A stretch of DNA of 64,000 nt from contig JAPFFF010000004.1 in the NCBI GenBank assembly GCA_039105265.1, forward strand, positions 3,472,001 to 3,536,000, written 5' to 3'. The notes beneath the pieces were generated by a model. That model saw only the letters and a list, made by a program, of their open reading frames with translations, was not told the origin of the DNA and did no database searches. A program made the position numbers and the translations under genes. Shown one piece after another: positions 31,370 through 40,921 of the stretch; positions within the stretch are counted from its first letter, which is position 1; the number at the start of each line of letters is the position of its first letter. This stretch comes from Tritrichomonas musculus. Taxonomy: Eukaryota > Parabasalia > Tritrichomonadida > Tritrichomonadidae.

Positions 31370-31729
31370 TTAAACAAAAGAATCAAGTTGGGATTTTTCC
31401 CTCTTTAGAGAAGCTAATTTTCGTTTTTGTAATAAAATCTTATATTCAATGATCTGGATTTGTTCTAAAATTTCTTGTTGTCTTTTAAAAATTGATTCAT
31501 TTTCATCTTCTGAATACACTTCTGGAGAGGAAGTCATGTAATCTTCAGTAGAAATAGAAAACCAAGAAGGTTCTAAAGGAGATCCAACTGGAGAACCTTG
31601 AGCTGATGGAGGCCAATTAATCCAATCACCAAAGCCTTGAGAACTACTCGAGGAACTTATAGAAACTGGTTGAGAATACGAAGTTGGTGATGGACATCTT
31701 GATGGAACTTGAGAAACAGGAGCTGACAT
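31370..31729 (-). CDS. 119-aa Ser/Pro-rich protein with C-terminal coiled coil
   Basis: 119 residues. The first half is Ser/Pro-rich (VPSRCPSPTSYSQP, a run of six Ser) with a W-rich patch (GDWINWPPS). The second half is a coiled coil (about 75-115) with many Lys and Leu. It is divergent from Rep with 227 bp between, which must hold both promoters. The copy at 42285-42644 encodes the same protein. Its stop codon overlaps the start of the next junction element. Function unknown. Confidence 0.65.
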   Translation of the reverse strand: MSAPVSQVPSRCPSPTSYSQPVSISSSSSSQGFGDWINWPPSAQGSPVGSPLEPSWFSISTEDYMTSSPEVYSEDENESIFKRQQEILEQIQIIEYKILLQKRKLASLKREKSQLDSFV

Positions 31730-31956
31730 TTTAAAAAATGGTTTTTTTATAAATAAATATAAAATTTAAGAATTGAGTGTATTTTAATCGTTTAAATTTT
31801 CGCGGTATTAAAAATTTTTCAATTAAAATAAACGGAAAAATAAACTTTTATCTGAAATAAAGCCCGGCTATTTATTTTTGTTAATTTTATATAAATATTA
31901 AAACGATCATTATGTATACAAATTAAATCTTTAATTTTAATATCATTTTTTTACAA

Positions 31957-32925
31957 ATGACGGAAACAAATCCAAGAGTTACTTATTGGTTCGGGACATG
32001 GAACATACCTGAAGATTTAGACTGGAAACAGACCCTTCAATTCGGAAATGCAATAGATAACAATGGCAACTTACAATTTTCCAAAGGATTCCTTGAAATT
32101 GTTGCAATGGCTGCTGCTGAAGAAAGAGGAGAATCAGGGAACAGGCATATACATATAGTAGTAAAGTTCTCAAAGAAAGTATATAGAACTCAAATAGTAC
32201 GGTACTGGTTGACAGGTCCAGACTGGGAACCTATGAAAGGAACATTAAAACAGGCATTGGACTACATTAACAAAAATAAGCCTGATAAAGATCATTTCAT
32301 GATGCAAGGTCAAATCCCTAATGACTTTCAGAAAAAGTTTGATAAAGAAAAAGAACTAAAAGATGCCTTAAAAGATCTAATGTCAATGTCATGGTTGGAA
32401 TTCTCTGAAAAATGGACACAAATGGCGTTTCAATTCCCAGGTCTTTGTATGAAATGGAAAATGGATCATGCTGATAGACTCCCACAATGGGAGGGTTCAC
32501 TAAAGGTCAAGAATTTCTGGATCACTGGTCCCCCTGGATGTGGAAAAAGCTACTGGGCAAGAAAACAAGTCCCACAAGATCTAATTTGTTTCAAGCAACA
32601 AAACAAATGGTGGGATAACTACGATGATAAAAGAACAAAAGTAGTACTTATTGAAGATGCAGGTATCAACTCCTTGAGAAGCTTCCCAGAAAAAGTCAAG
32701 GTATGGGCAGATGCATACTGGTTCCAAGCTGAAGTCAAAAATGGTCAAATAATAGTGAACCCTCAAAAATGGTTTTTCATTGTGACAAGTAATTATACAA
32801 TTACTGAAATTGTGCCAGAACCTGAAGATCACGATCCAATAAAAAGAAGGTTTACTGAAGTTTCAGTGTCTGCAAGAAGTGATTTATTCTTCTTAACACA
32901 ATTAGACGTCTCAATTCTTAAATAA
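31957..32925 (+). CDS. CRESS-type replication initiator Rep (whole copy)
   Basis: 322 residues with the full set of motifs. In the endonuclease half: motif I YWFGTWNIP, motif II RHIHIVVKF (two His), motif III DYINK with the nicking Tyr. In the SF3 helicase half: Walker A GPPGCGKSYWARK, Walker B KVVLIEDAG, motif C WFFIVTSNYT, then RRFTEVSV. Rep proteins of this kind nick a stem-loop origin and drive rolling-circle replication. They belong to single-stranded DNA viruses of the Cressdnaviricota and to related plasmids. Capsid-like neighbours favour a virus origin. The promoter reads TCATTTTTTTAC just before the ATG, like the host initiator. A second, partial copy lies inverted at 41251-42057. 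Confidence 0.9.
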   Translation: MTETNPRVTYWFGTWNIPEDLDWKQTLQFGNAIDNNGNLQFSKGFLEIVAMAAAEERGESGNRHIHIVVKFSKKVYRTQIVRYWLTGPDWEPMKGTLKQALDYINKNKPDKDHFMMQGQIPNDFQKKFDKEKELKDALKDLMSMSWLEFSEKWTQMAFQFPGLCMKWKMDHADRLPQWEGSLKVKNFWITGPPGCGKSYWARKQVPQDLICFKQQNKWWDNYDDKRTKVVLIEDAGINSLRSFPEKVKVWADAYWFQAEVKNGQIIVNPQKWFFIVTSNYTITEIVPEPEDHDPIKRRFTEVSVSARSDLFFLTQLDVSILK

Positions 32926-32960
32926 ATAATTCAATTATTCAATTGATTATTTTTATTTTA

Positions 32961-33257
32961 ACTTTTTCTATATAGTCCGAGAGTTTTTTCGACACGGACT
33001 ATTTTTTAATTTGACCTTTGACGATCATTATTTTGACCATGACATGTTAGATGAAACAATATTTGGTCGCAAATTGAGAGGATATTTGGTTTTGTACTTA
33101 ACAAAGGCCAAAAAATTCAAAGAGATTGGTGAATTTTTCAATACTTAACCGTAATTTTTCTATGTAGTCCCAAACAGTGTTAAGGGTATAAGGGTAATAT
33201 TAGAAAAAAAAAATTTTTTTTTTTCTAGTTGTCTTATACCCTTAACACTTTTGTTTG
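32961..33257. promoter_or_regulatory. Candidate rolling-circle origin: stem-loop with TAATATTAG and paired repeats
   Basis: A perfect 16-bp stem (GTGTTAAGGGTATAAG at 33177-33192 facing 33233-33248), extended by CAAACA/TGTTTG (33171-33176, 33252-33257), encloses TAATATTAG (33195-33203). CRESS origins carry a nonamer close to TAGTATTAC/TAATATTAC on a stem-loop. Inside the loop, A and T runs can pair further. Two direct repeats ending TAGTCC (32961-32978 and 33153-33170, 16 of 18 bases equal) could be Rep-binding iterons. A second small hairpin (TAGTCCG/CGGACTA) is at 32973-33001. The region directly follows Rep. The loop is larger than usual. Confidence 0.55.
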
Positions 33258-33286
33258 GTTTAATACATTTAAAATTACTTTTATAA

Positions 33287-33529
33287 ATGTCAGATAGCAT
33301 TAACATACTCGAAATATTTAACGAAAATTTTATTTCTTCCATTAATAACGATAACATGGATCAAAAATACCAATTATTACATGATACAGAATTTAAATTG
33401 AATATGATAAAAAAAGAATTTTATGAAAAGATTATTAACGAATACGGAAATTCATTTCAAAAGTTAATCGTCAAAATTAACAACAAACTACTTGAAGATA
33501 CAGCTTTAAGAATTTTAAATAAATTATAA
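33287..33529 (+). CDS. 80-aa small protein of the CRESS-like element
   Basis: 80 residues starting MSDSINILEIFNENF, helical, charged. The copy at 44234-44476 differs at three positions only in the first 30 residues. It is followed by the paired GC-rich hairpins and faces the 68-aa gene. No motif recognised. Confidence 0.6.
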   Translation: MSDSINILEIFNENFISSINNDNMDQKYQLLHDTEFKLNMIKKEFYEKIINEYGNSFQKLIVKINNKLLEDTALRILNKL

Positions 33530-33598
33530 TTAATTATTATATAAACAATTTCTTTATTATTTTTTTTTCTTTTATTTAATTTTTAAATTTAATAAAAC

Positions 33599-33665
33599 GC
33601 AGAGTCTCTCCCCTCTGCTATTTTTATCGTTTTTGTCTCCTCCGATTCTCATAAGTTCATCGGAG
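33599..33665. terminator. Two GC-rich hairpins between convergent genes
   Basis: GCAGAG-(8)-CTCTGC at 33599-33618 and CTCCGAT-(12)-ATCGGAG at 33640-33665 stand out in very AT-rich DNA, between convergent small genes. The right copy keeps them unchanged (44546-44565 and 44587-44612). They may end transcription from both sides, or be a packaging or replication signal. Confidence 0.45.
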
Positions 33666-33770
33666 ATGAAGATTACTACGGATCCAGAAAAGTAAAAATA
33701 TTATTTAGATTTTTTTTTGATTTTTAAAAAATAAAAGACGCTTAAAAAATAATTAAAAGTAATTGTTTAT

Positions 33771-33977
33771 TTAAGAATAACCTAATGATTCAAGTTCTTC
33801 CAAACATCGACGCAGAATACGAGTAAGCTGATCAACCTGGCGTAAAAATTCAGTGATTCGTGGTCCATTATTGTTACGAGGAGAAGGGGGCTCTGTTCCA
33901 TGATCATGAACATATTGGAGATATGATTCAAGCCCTTCTTTCAAAGAGACAATTCCATTAGAAGTAGAAGAAGACAT
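33771..33977 (-). CDS. 68-aa small protein of the CRESS-like element
   Basis: 68 residues from the ATG at 33977 (MSSSTSNGIVSLKEG). The second half is an amphipathic helix (ITEFLRQVDQLTRILRRCLE). The copy at 44718-44924 encodes the same sequence. Function unknown; the size and helix suggest a small dimerising protein. Confidence 0.6.
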   Translation of the reverse strand: MSSSTSNGIVSLKEGLESYLQYVHDHGTEPPSPRNNNGPRITEFLRQVDQLTRILRRCLEELESLGYS

Positions 33978-34283
33978 CAATTAAAATGATTTACTAAACG
34001 TATTAATTATACGTTTAAATTGAAATTATTATAAACGGAATTTATAATAATGTCATTTAACAAATCACTTACCATTAAAGCATAACGAATTTCTTTCAAA
34101 AAAGTTCGTTACAAATAAAAATATTTAATCGAACTCACTTTTTAATAATTATTACCGATTAAATATTCAGAAAATGTACTCAACGGTAACTTTTTGATAA
34201 ATTATTTTTATAAAAATTACGATAGTTCAATAGTTTATTTTATTAATTTTTCAATAATTATAGAAATTCTCTTCATTTTTCAA

Positions 34284-34787
34284 ATGGCACGTACACGAAG
34301 AGACGGAAGAAGAGGAGGCAAGAGACCCATTCCACCACCGCAACTACCACGTAGATACAGCAGCAGCGAAAGTGACAGTGATGACGAGAGAAGCTCTGAA
34401 GAAGAAACTAGTGTTCAAGCTACGGAAACAAGGTTCCAGAAAAGAAAGCTGCACAATAAGAGATGGAAGAGATTAATTCTCACACGAAAGATGGATCATA
34501 TATTGAAGATGTGCGAGGATTATGAGCCACTCGCAGACAGTGTTCTGGACTACTCCGCGGAAACTGACCATTACCATGTACCGATTAGAGCTTTCCAAGG
34601 AGAATGGAACGCAATTACTACGATGCAGTATGCACTCGAATCACTGCAACACTGGATTGCGTTCGGTGAAGAAGTCCAGAAGATCGGAACAGTTTCCGAT
34701 GACCCCGAACCTGAACAAAATCAGCAAGTTTCAGAAGTACAGGAAAAGTTCTTCAAAATCTCTTCTTCATCAGAAGAAGAAAACTAA
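34284..34787 (+). CDS. 167-aa protein with basic head, variable between copies
   Basis: 167 residues from the ATG at 34284 (MARTRRDGRRGGKRP); the upstream in-frame stretch has no ATG. The head is Arg-rich, then comes an acidic Ser/Asp/Glu stretch (about 32-50), then a conserved part (about 68-140: KMDHILKMCEDYEPLADS, VPIRAFQGEWNAITTMQYALES) and an acidic Ser tail. The paralogue at 45231-45749 keeps the conserved part but differs at many synonymous sites and in the head. G+C is higher than in the genes around. TTCATTTTTCAA precedes the ATG. Basic head plus acid tracts could mean nucleic-acid binding. Confidence 0.65.
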   Translation: MARTRRDGRRGGKRPIPPPQLPRRYSSSESDSDDERSSEEETSVQATETRFQKRKLHNKRWKRLILTRKMDHILKMCEDYEPLADSVLDYSAETDHYHVPIRAFQGEWNAITTMQYALESLQHWIAFGEEVQKIGTVSDDPEPEQNQQVSEVQEKFFKISSSSEEEN

Positions 34788-34965
34788 TAATTAATCAATA
34801 AAAGATTAATTTCTTATTTTATTTTTATTTTTTTTTTTTAGTTTTTTTTTCATTTTATAAAATTTCATAGGGGTAATGTAAAAATTTTGAAAATTTTGAA
34901 AAATTATCTTTTTATTTAAAAATGCCAAAAAACAATAAGAATTTATATGACAATTTTTATTCTTA

Positions 34966-35230
34966 ATTTTGATCCTTTTCTAAAAAGGATTGATTCATTA
35001 AAATCAATATCATAGTCAATCACTTCTTTAGATTGATCAAAGGATGATAATTGAATAAAATATTCTGTTGGTCGTTCATTTGCTTCTTCTGTAATGATTT
35101 TATCTGGTATTAACTCGTTTGCAATTGAAATCGTTGATGTAGGTGAATAAATAAATGGATTTCCGAAATCAAATTGAGGATGATTATGATCTAAAATATA
35201 ATGAATAGTTTCACAAAAAGGGGAATTACC
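34966..35230 (-). pseudogene. End of a beta-repeat protein gene (fossil)
   Basis: A fragment of a gene related to the end of 45892-46544 (both contain ERPTEYFIQL and FRKGSKLRIK). It marks the right edge of the left element copy. Confidence 0.55.
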
Positions 35231-36529
35231 TTATCAATTATTAACGTATTATTTTCAAGTAAAAAATTGTTTTATATCAAAATTTAAGATATATTTTCAC
35301 AATTAAATTATATATAAAAGTTTTATATAAAATTATATAGTTTATGATATAAGTTAATTGTTAATAGTCTAATTGAAAATATGGATTTTGATATATTTTT
35401 CAATATTTCCCATATATGATTAAGTTATGTTTTCATATTATATATTTAATAAATATTCAATAATATTTAATTTCGTTTAATTATTGATGAAAAATATTTA
35501 TAGCAGAAATAAAAAGATATCAAAGAAATAAATTTTTCAGAGTGCGTTTATTCAAAAAAAAATTGAACTATTTCCAACTCACTTTTTGAATATTTCCAAA
35601 AAAAATTGAACTATTTCCAACTCACTTTTTGAATATTTTAAAATTTAAAGATTTATAAATTAAACTTTTTAATTATTATCAATTTATAATTTTGAACTAT
35701 TTCCAACTCACTTTTTGAGATATTTCCTACATATTTTTATTTAGATTTTTTCAAGCATATGAAATATTTTTAGCATTTTTAATTTATTAATTAGATTATT
35801 TTATCTATATAATTTTTAAATTTCATTAAATAAAATAGATTATCTCTTAATTCAGAAAAACAAATAATCAATAAATTTGAATATTTCAGCTTTTTTTTGT
35901 TAATATAATAACTTTTTTGGTAACATTCATAAAGATATATTAAAAATTAAAGGCTTTCTAATATCTTTACTGATCAGTTTTTATTAAATACATATAAGAT
36001 ATGATTAAAATTTAGTTTTTGAAATATTTTTAATAAAACCAGAATTTATGAATAGTATAGTTAGTAATTATTTATTATTATTCTTGATATCTTTTCTATT
36101 AATTTGAATTGATTTATTTTTTTATTTTTTTCTTTATATGAAATAACGTTCAAATAAATTAGATAAAATATTAGTATTATTCATATATCTTGGTAGTTTA
36201 GATAGTTTGTTTTTTATTTTATATATATAATTGTATAATATATAGTATAAGTAAAATATAAACTATACATATTTACTAAAGCTGATAAAATTATTTAAAT
36301 ATTAACATTTTTCCATTTTTTATTCAATTTTTATAAATAAAAATTGAATGAAAAAAAAAATAATTTGAATGCGACCAAAATTTTTTAATAGAAAAATACA
36401 AACTTTTTCAGAAATTTTAAAAATCATCATTTATCTTTTTATCCCTACTATAATTTTTATTGAATATTCTTTAACTTTTATATTATTCCATTAATTTAAT
36501 TCATTTTTTATACTTAAATTACTTAGTTT
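35231..36529. other. AT-rich spacer between the two element copies
   Basis: About 1.3 kb without a gene. It holds three exact copies of a 27-bp repeat (see 35563-35718). The rest is A/T tracts. It is not obviously shared with other parts of the window. Confidence 0.6.
35563..35718. repeat. Three 27-bp direct repeats at 43-bp multiples
   Basis: Copies at 35563-35589, 35606-35632 and 35692-35718 share TTGAACTATTTCCAACTCAC followed by TTTTTGA. Offsets are 43 and 86 bp, that is one and two periods of 43. No ORF crosses them. They resemble iterated protein-binding sites or a decayed tandem repeat. Confidence 0.85.
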
Positions 36530-38596
36530 TCACTTTAGTAAAATCGTAAAATTGATCCCCCTTTTTTCACAAGGAAAACTAATTATATTTGTTAAAGTAA
36601 CATTGTTACCTAAACAAAGCTTTTGATTTTCAAGAGTTAATGGTAATTTATCAATTAAAACTTGAAACATAAACTGATCTTGAGCAATTTCATGAAATCT
36701 TCTTAGAGTTTTAGAATCAATATCAACAGGTAATTCAAATGTAGAATTATTAATTATATAATGATCAAAACATAATTCAGGATCAATTTCAACATACGAA
36801 CCTTCCATAACACCTGTATCATTAAAAAAATGATAAGTATTGAAAGTTTCTGTTTTAAATGGTGATAATTTAATTTTTAATTCTTCGAAAACAACAGGAG
36901 GAGGTGGATCTTCATATATTGCTCTAATTGTTGAATTTGGTGGTACTAAAAAATCATTTAAAAATGTATATTCAGGATTTTCCCTTGTTAAAACAATATT
37001 ATAAGGAACAGCAGGAATTTGAATCGGTATTTGAATACTAGAATCTTTATTTATAAATGTATTTCGATTTAATTTAAATGTTGCAGTCTTTTTATATAAA
37101 GGTATTTCATAATCAGGATCATATTCAAATTCATTAATATTTAAAATAGATAAAGCAAGGATTAATGGGTTTTGTATATCGATAATTCTAAAATTACTCA
37201 TAATTTCCGGAGATATACGAACATATGAATTTTGAGCTATTGCTTTATCTTCTTGCCATGTTAAAGAAGGATTTGAAAAATCAAGATCAAATTGTAAAAG
37301 TTCTGGAAATGGAATAGGTTGTGAACGAAATGATATTTTTGAACCAATAGCTGGTATTATACCATCACAAATCCATTCTGGATTTTGTTCATCTAAAATA
37401 ATTTCAAATTTAGAAGCTGTTATATTCCTTATGAAAGACAGATTTGAACCAGCATAAAAATAATAAGGCGTTTGAGTTATATTTATTTGTGGAAAATGAT
37501 AATAAATTAAATTAGGATCATCTTCGTCTGGATCGAAACTAGAAGCTGTTTGTAAATTAATTATAGAAGGTAAACTAAAAGGTTGTGAGGATGAGCCTGG
37601 TTGTATAATTTCTATATCTGTTAATAAATTTGGATCAATTTGAATTTTTGAATTCTTTGAAATATAAAAATCATTAATTGGAGAGAATGAATTATTTTCA
37701 AAATCTAAAGAAATATTAACAACTTCTGGATTTACAGGACCAGGAGGAATAGGTGGATTACTGACTATAATTTTCGAACCTTTAATAAATACAACATTTG
37801 TTTCAAGAACCTGTTGATCTTTTACAATAATTTCACCATAAAAACCTGGCATATGAATTGGTAAAAAACTGTCATTTTTAATACTTTTTATAATTGAAAC
37901 ATCTTTAAATTGATTAACTTTATATAGTAAAATATTACTTGAGTTCCAGATAAGTTCCTCAGATGGAATAAAATTTAAAACTGTTAATTTAAAAGGAGCA
38001 ATCATTTCTGGATTTTTACCCGGATTAGATAAATTTACAAAATTTCGACGTTCTTCCTCTGGAAAACGTATAACTGAACCTTTTTTTATATATAAATCAG
38101 AATCAAAAACAAAAGTATCAACAAATGATTTAAATGGTAATGTAATCACTCTAGTAACAGGTTCTGGAGGTTGAACAGGTGGAAAAGGTATCAGATAATC
38201 TCCATTAAATAAAATTTTAATAAAAGTATTAGGATTAATAAAAAATTTAAAATTACCAAAATTAATAGTTACAGATGATGTAGTATAATCATATGAAAAT
38301 TGATTACTAGAAATAGTTATAATTGATTGCTTATCAAAAATATAATCTGGAACACAGGAAGAGGAAAGACGGATTTCTGAGTTGTGTTTGATTTGTGAAT
38401 CATTATTAAATTGTATTCTATTATGGTTAAAATTCAACTCTTCATTTATTAATTTATAATCTTTATTAGAAGAAATCTCTCCAGTTCTTATAAAATAATT
38501 TCTATAGATAGGTATCAAATAAGAATTTATTTCAAGATCTGGTCCTGGTTGTATTAAATATGATTTATCTAAAGGGTTATTATTACGTTTACGCAT
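36530..38596 (-). CDS. 688-aa beta-repeat protein of the CRESS-like element
   Basis: 688 residues with no signal peptide or membrane span. The sequence is made of about seven diverged repeats of 70-90 residues, each with a line such as SFVDTFVFDSDLYIKKGSVI, NDFYISKNSKIQID, QEDKAIAQNSYVRISPE or LNDFLVPPNSTIRA, separated by PP-rich linkers (PIPPGPVNP, EDPPPPVV). The pattern is beta strand rich, as in fibre, spike or attachment proteins; that role is inference. The start region has a Lys/Arg/Asn head. The promoter is a variant of the junction element (TTTCATTTTATTTTATG). The end of a paralogue lies at 45892-46544. No known family recognised. Confidence 0.65.
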   Translation of the reverse strand: MRKRNNNPLDKSYLIQPGPDLEINSYLIPIYRNYFIRTGEISSNKDYKLINEELNFNHNRIQFNNDSQIKHNSEIRLSSSCVPDYIFDKQSIITISSNQFSYDYTTSSVTINFGNFKFFINPNTFIKILFNGDYLIPFPPVQPPEPVTRVITLPFKSFVDTFVFDSDLYIKKGSVIRFPEEERRNFVNLSNPGKNPEMIAPFKLTVLNFIPSEELIWNSSNILLYKVNQFKDVSIIKSIKNDSFLPIHMPGFYGEIIVKDQQVLETNVVFIKGSKIIVSNPPIPPGPVNPEVVNISLDFENNSFSPINDFYISKNSKIQIDPNLLTDIEIIQPGSSSQPFSLPSIINLQTASSFDPDEDDPNLIYYHFPQINITQTPYYFYAGSNLSFIRNITASKFEIILDEQNPEWICDGIIPAIGSKISFRSQPIPFPELLQFDLDFSNPSLTWQEDKAIAQNSYVRISPEIMSNFRIIDIQNPLILALSILNINEFEYDPDYEIPLYKKTATFKLNRNTFINKDSSIQIPIQIPAVPYNIVLTRENPEYTFLNDFLVPPNSTIRAIYEDPPPPVVFEELKIKLSPFKTETFNTYHFFNDTGVMEGSYVEIDPELCFDHYIINNSTFELPVDIDSKTLRRFHEIAQDQFMFQVLIDKLPLTLENQKLCLGNNVTLTNIISFPCEKRGINFTILLK

Positions 38597-38619
38597 AAAA
38601 TAAAATGAAATAATGTTTA

Positions 38620-39171
38620 TTAAATAAAATTAGAATTATATACTACATTAATAAAACCATTAAAAGTATAAGGTGTTAAGTAATCTTTGTTATTTGATGG
38701 AAAAATCATGATATAAATAGTTTCATTTGGTTCAAGTTTAAAAACTCCTGGTATATTAAATACAGTTTTATCTTCTTGATTCAATGTTTCTGTAAAATAT
38801 ATTAAATTACTATTATAATATGGAAGAAATTTATTTACTGATGAATTTTTAGGAACAAAATCATAATATTCAGATGGGAAAAACGTGGAATATAAATACT
38901 TAAATACTACAATATTGAAAACAGGAGGTGGTTGATTGGATATCATTAACGGAATTTGATCTAATTCATCATGTGATAAATTATAATTAATTTCTAAATG
39001 AAGTTTGGTTATTTTTCTAGAATATTTCAAAGAATCTATCTTAATATATGATTCTGAATCAGCTCCGTATAAAATATCTCCTTTAAAAATTAAAGGAATA
39101 TTATCATTAGTTTTTGGTGAATAATTATAATCTATAATACAATAATTTTTTAATTTTTGTTGATAAGACAT
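38620..39171 (-). CDS. 183-aa beta-rich protein, probably a capsid-like paralogue
   Basis: 183 residues from an ATG placed directly after an exact junction element. It has alternating hydrophobic strands (ITKLHLEINYNL, FNIVVFKYL, VFKLEPNETIYIMIFPSNN) and ends in FNGFINVVYNSNFI, similar in layout to the ends of CP1-CP3 (NAILNYAIKYN). A single jelly-roll fold is plausible. It is more diverged than the other three. No catalytic motif. Confidence 0.5.
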   Translation of the reverse strand: MSYQQKLKNYCIIDYNYSPKTNDNIPLIFKGDILYGADSESYIKIDSLKYSRKITKLHLEINYNLSHDELDQIPLMISNQPPPVFNIVVFKYLYSTFFPSEYYDFVPKNSSVNKFLPYYNSNLIYFTETLNQEDKTVFNIPGVFKLEPNETIYIMIFPSNNKDYLTPYTFNGFINVVYNSNFI

Positions 39172-39191
39172 TTTAAAAAATGAAGTGTTTA

Positions 39192-39781
39192 TTAAGAATA
39201 TTTAACAGAATAATTAACTGTACCAAAAAGACCTTTGCAATGAAAATAAGGAAATACTGGATCATCTGGTATTTTTAAAATAAGATAAACACATTCAGAT
39301 GCTTCTAAATTTTTAGATAATCTAGTAGATTGGATTAACGCCTGTCTACTTAAAAGCTGACCTTGTAATAATAAAGTACCTTTATTTAAAATTTCAGTTG
39401 AAAGAGAGTGAAGGTCTTCATAATTTGTAGATATAAAACAATCTTCTTTATCCTGAATAACATAAATTTGTTTATCTTCTTCATCTTGATCGTTTGGAAG
39501 ATGTTCCGCTGCTATAAGAAAATATGGAATTGGAAAGAGACATGATGATTCATCAAGATCATCTGAAGAAACAGTAAATTCTGAATATAACTGTATTGTT
39601 GTATTTTTAAATTTACGAACACCTTGAATATCAGTGGTTCACATATAGGTATAACAATTTCTTGATTAGTAATTAATGGATCATTGATTTCAATAAATGT
39701 AACTGATTTTGTGATATTTGAATATTCAGATTTGAACATCGGTTTATTAAATTTGTAACTATTATAAGGTTTAACAGACAT
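39192..39781 (-). pseudogene. Capsid-like gene CP3 (fossil)
   Basis: Remains of a gene beginning MSVKPYNSYKF after an exact junction element; it is not one open frame. Its end holds SKNLEASECVYLILKI and GTVNYSVKYS, parallel to ARNLSAGDKICLIIKP and LNYAIKYN in CP1, so it is a paralogue of CP1 and CP2. Confidence 0.5.
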
Positions 39782-39806
39782 TTTAAAAAATGAAGTGTTT
39801 ATTAAA

Positions 39807-40310
39807 TTAATTATATTTAATAGCATAATTTAAAATAGCATTGAATTTTAAAGTTGCTTGTAGTTCGGCAGGTACAATTGGTTTTATAATTAAACATATT
39901 TTATCACCGGCTGATAAATTTCTCGCTAAATACGAATATGTTTTTTTAATCTTTCCATTTTCTAAAAGACCTTGTAAAATTAAATATTTATTAGCTTTAT
40001 ATAATTCTATAGATTCATTTAATGCTATATCTAAAGATAAAGGATTAAATCCATTAGGAACATAAACCAACGCAAATAACATAGGCAAGTATTGAATTCT
40101 TTCGTTGTCATCATCACCAGAAACTTTATAACAAGAAGCAGATATTGTTAAAGTAAAATTTTTTGTTTTACGAACACCTTGTGTAAGAACTGGTTCAATA
40201 AAAGTGTAATTATTTTGAATTTCTGGTGAAATTGGGTTAACAGTATCTGAAATTTGAACAGTAACATTTGAATATTTATTTTGAGCCGGTATATATGAAA
40301 TTACAGACAT
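39807..40310 (-). CDS. Capsid-like protein CP1, whole copy (CRESS-type)
   Basis: 167 residues starting MSVISYIPAQNKY. Marks: GVRKTKNFTLTIS, LPMLFALVYVPNGFNP, LYKANKYLILQGLL, and LARNLSAGDKICLIIKP. The order 'ALVYVP-G', 'Y...Q.VI..G', 'RNL..GD.I.L' resembles, from memory, the capsid proteins of many unclassified CRESS-DNA viruses with a single jelly roll; this is a family-level argument and not proof. Size is at the low end for such capsids. It is one of four tandem paralogues on this strand, each preceded by the same 28-bp junction element. Confidence 0.6.
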   Translation of the reverse strand: MSVISYIPAQNKYSNVTVQISDTVNPISPEIQNNYTFIEPVLTQGVRKTKNFTLTISASCYKVSGDDDNERIQYLPMLFALVYVPNGFNPLSLDIALNESIELYKANKYLILQGLLENGKIKKTYSYLARNLSAGDKICLIIKPIVPAELQATLKFNAILNYAIKYN

Positions 40311-40335
40311 TTTAAAAAATGAAGTGTTTATTAAA

Positions 40336-40891
40336 CTAATTAAATGCTATAGCATAATTTAATGAAAAAGCAATCTGTACATCACTAATTTGAAAACCAG
40401 TTGAATTATAAAGAGAAATTTGTATACTATCACCTGCTGATAAATTTCTCGCTAAATCTGATTTAAAAACAGTAACTGTATCATCTAAAATAAAACCTGA
40501 TAATATAACATTTTTAGGAATTGGATAAAGTAAATTTTGTTGTGAAGTAGGTGATTGAAGAGTTAATGAATTTTGATTACATGGACAATATACTAAAGCA
40601 AATGAAATAGGTCCTGTACCATATTTTTGATTTTTTGAATATGGAGGTTCGATTACTTTATATCTTGTAGATATTTGTAAAGTAAAATTTTTTGCTTTAC
40701 GAACACCTTGTGTTGATGAGTTCTTAATTAAAGTAGTAGTATAAGTTCCGCCTGATTGATGTAATGATGTTAAATTTTCATCACTATTAAACGATTGCGT
40801 AGTAATTGTTTGATATTTTCTTTTTTTTTGGAATAAAATTTTTATTAGAATTTTTATTTTGAGATTTGTTTACATTTTTTTTAGAAGACAT
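40336..40891 (-). pseudogene. Capsid-like gene CP2, right copy (fossil)
   Basis: Nearly the same as 30000-30555 at DNA level, and like it not one open frame. Starts after an exact junction element. A third, inverted and partial copy is at 43810-44225. Confidence 0.55.
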
Positions 40892-40921
40892 TTTAAAAAA
40901 TGAAGTGTTTATTAAATAAAA

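Larger units (their letters stand above)
29476..35230. mobile_element. CRESS-DNA-virus-like element, left copy (fossil)
   Basis: An inserted virus-like block of the Cressdnaviricota type, by its Rep with HUH and SF3 helicase motifs and its capsid-like genes. Parts from left to right: a scrambled edge, capsid-like gene pieces, three small genes on the minus strand, Rep on the plus strand, a stem-loop region, three more small genes, and the end of a beta-repeat protein gene at the right edge. Rep and most small genes look whole; about three genes are broken or cut. Age is probably young, because Rep and several small genes read the same as in the right copy. Family level below the phylum cannot be set without searching. 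Confidence 0.75.
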
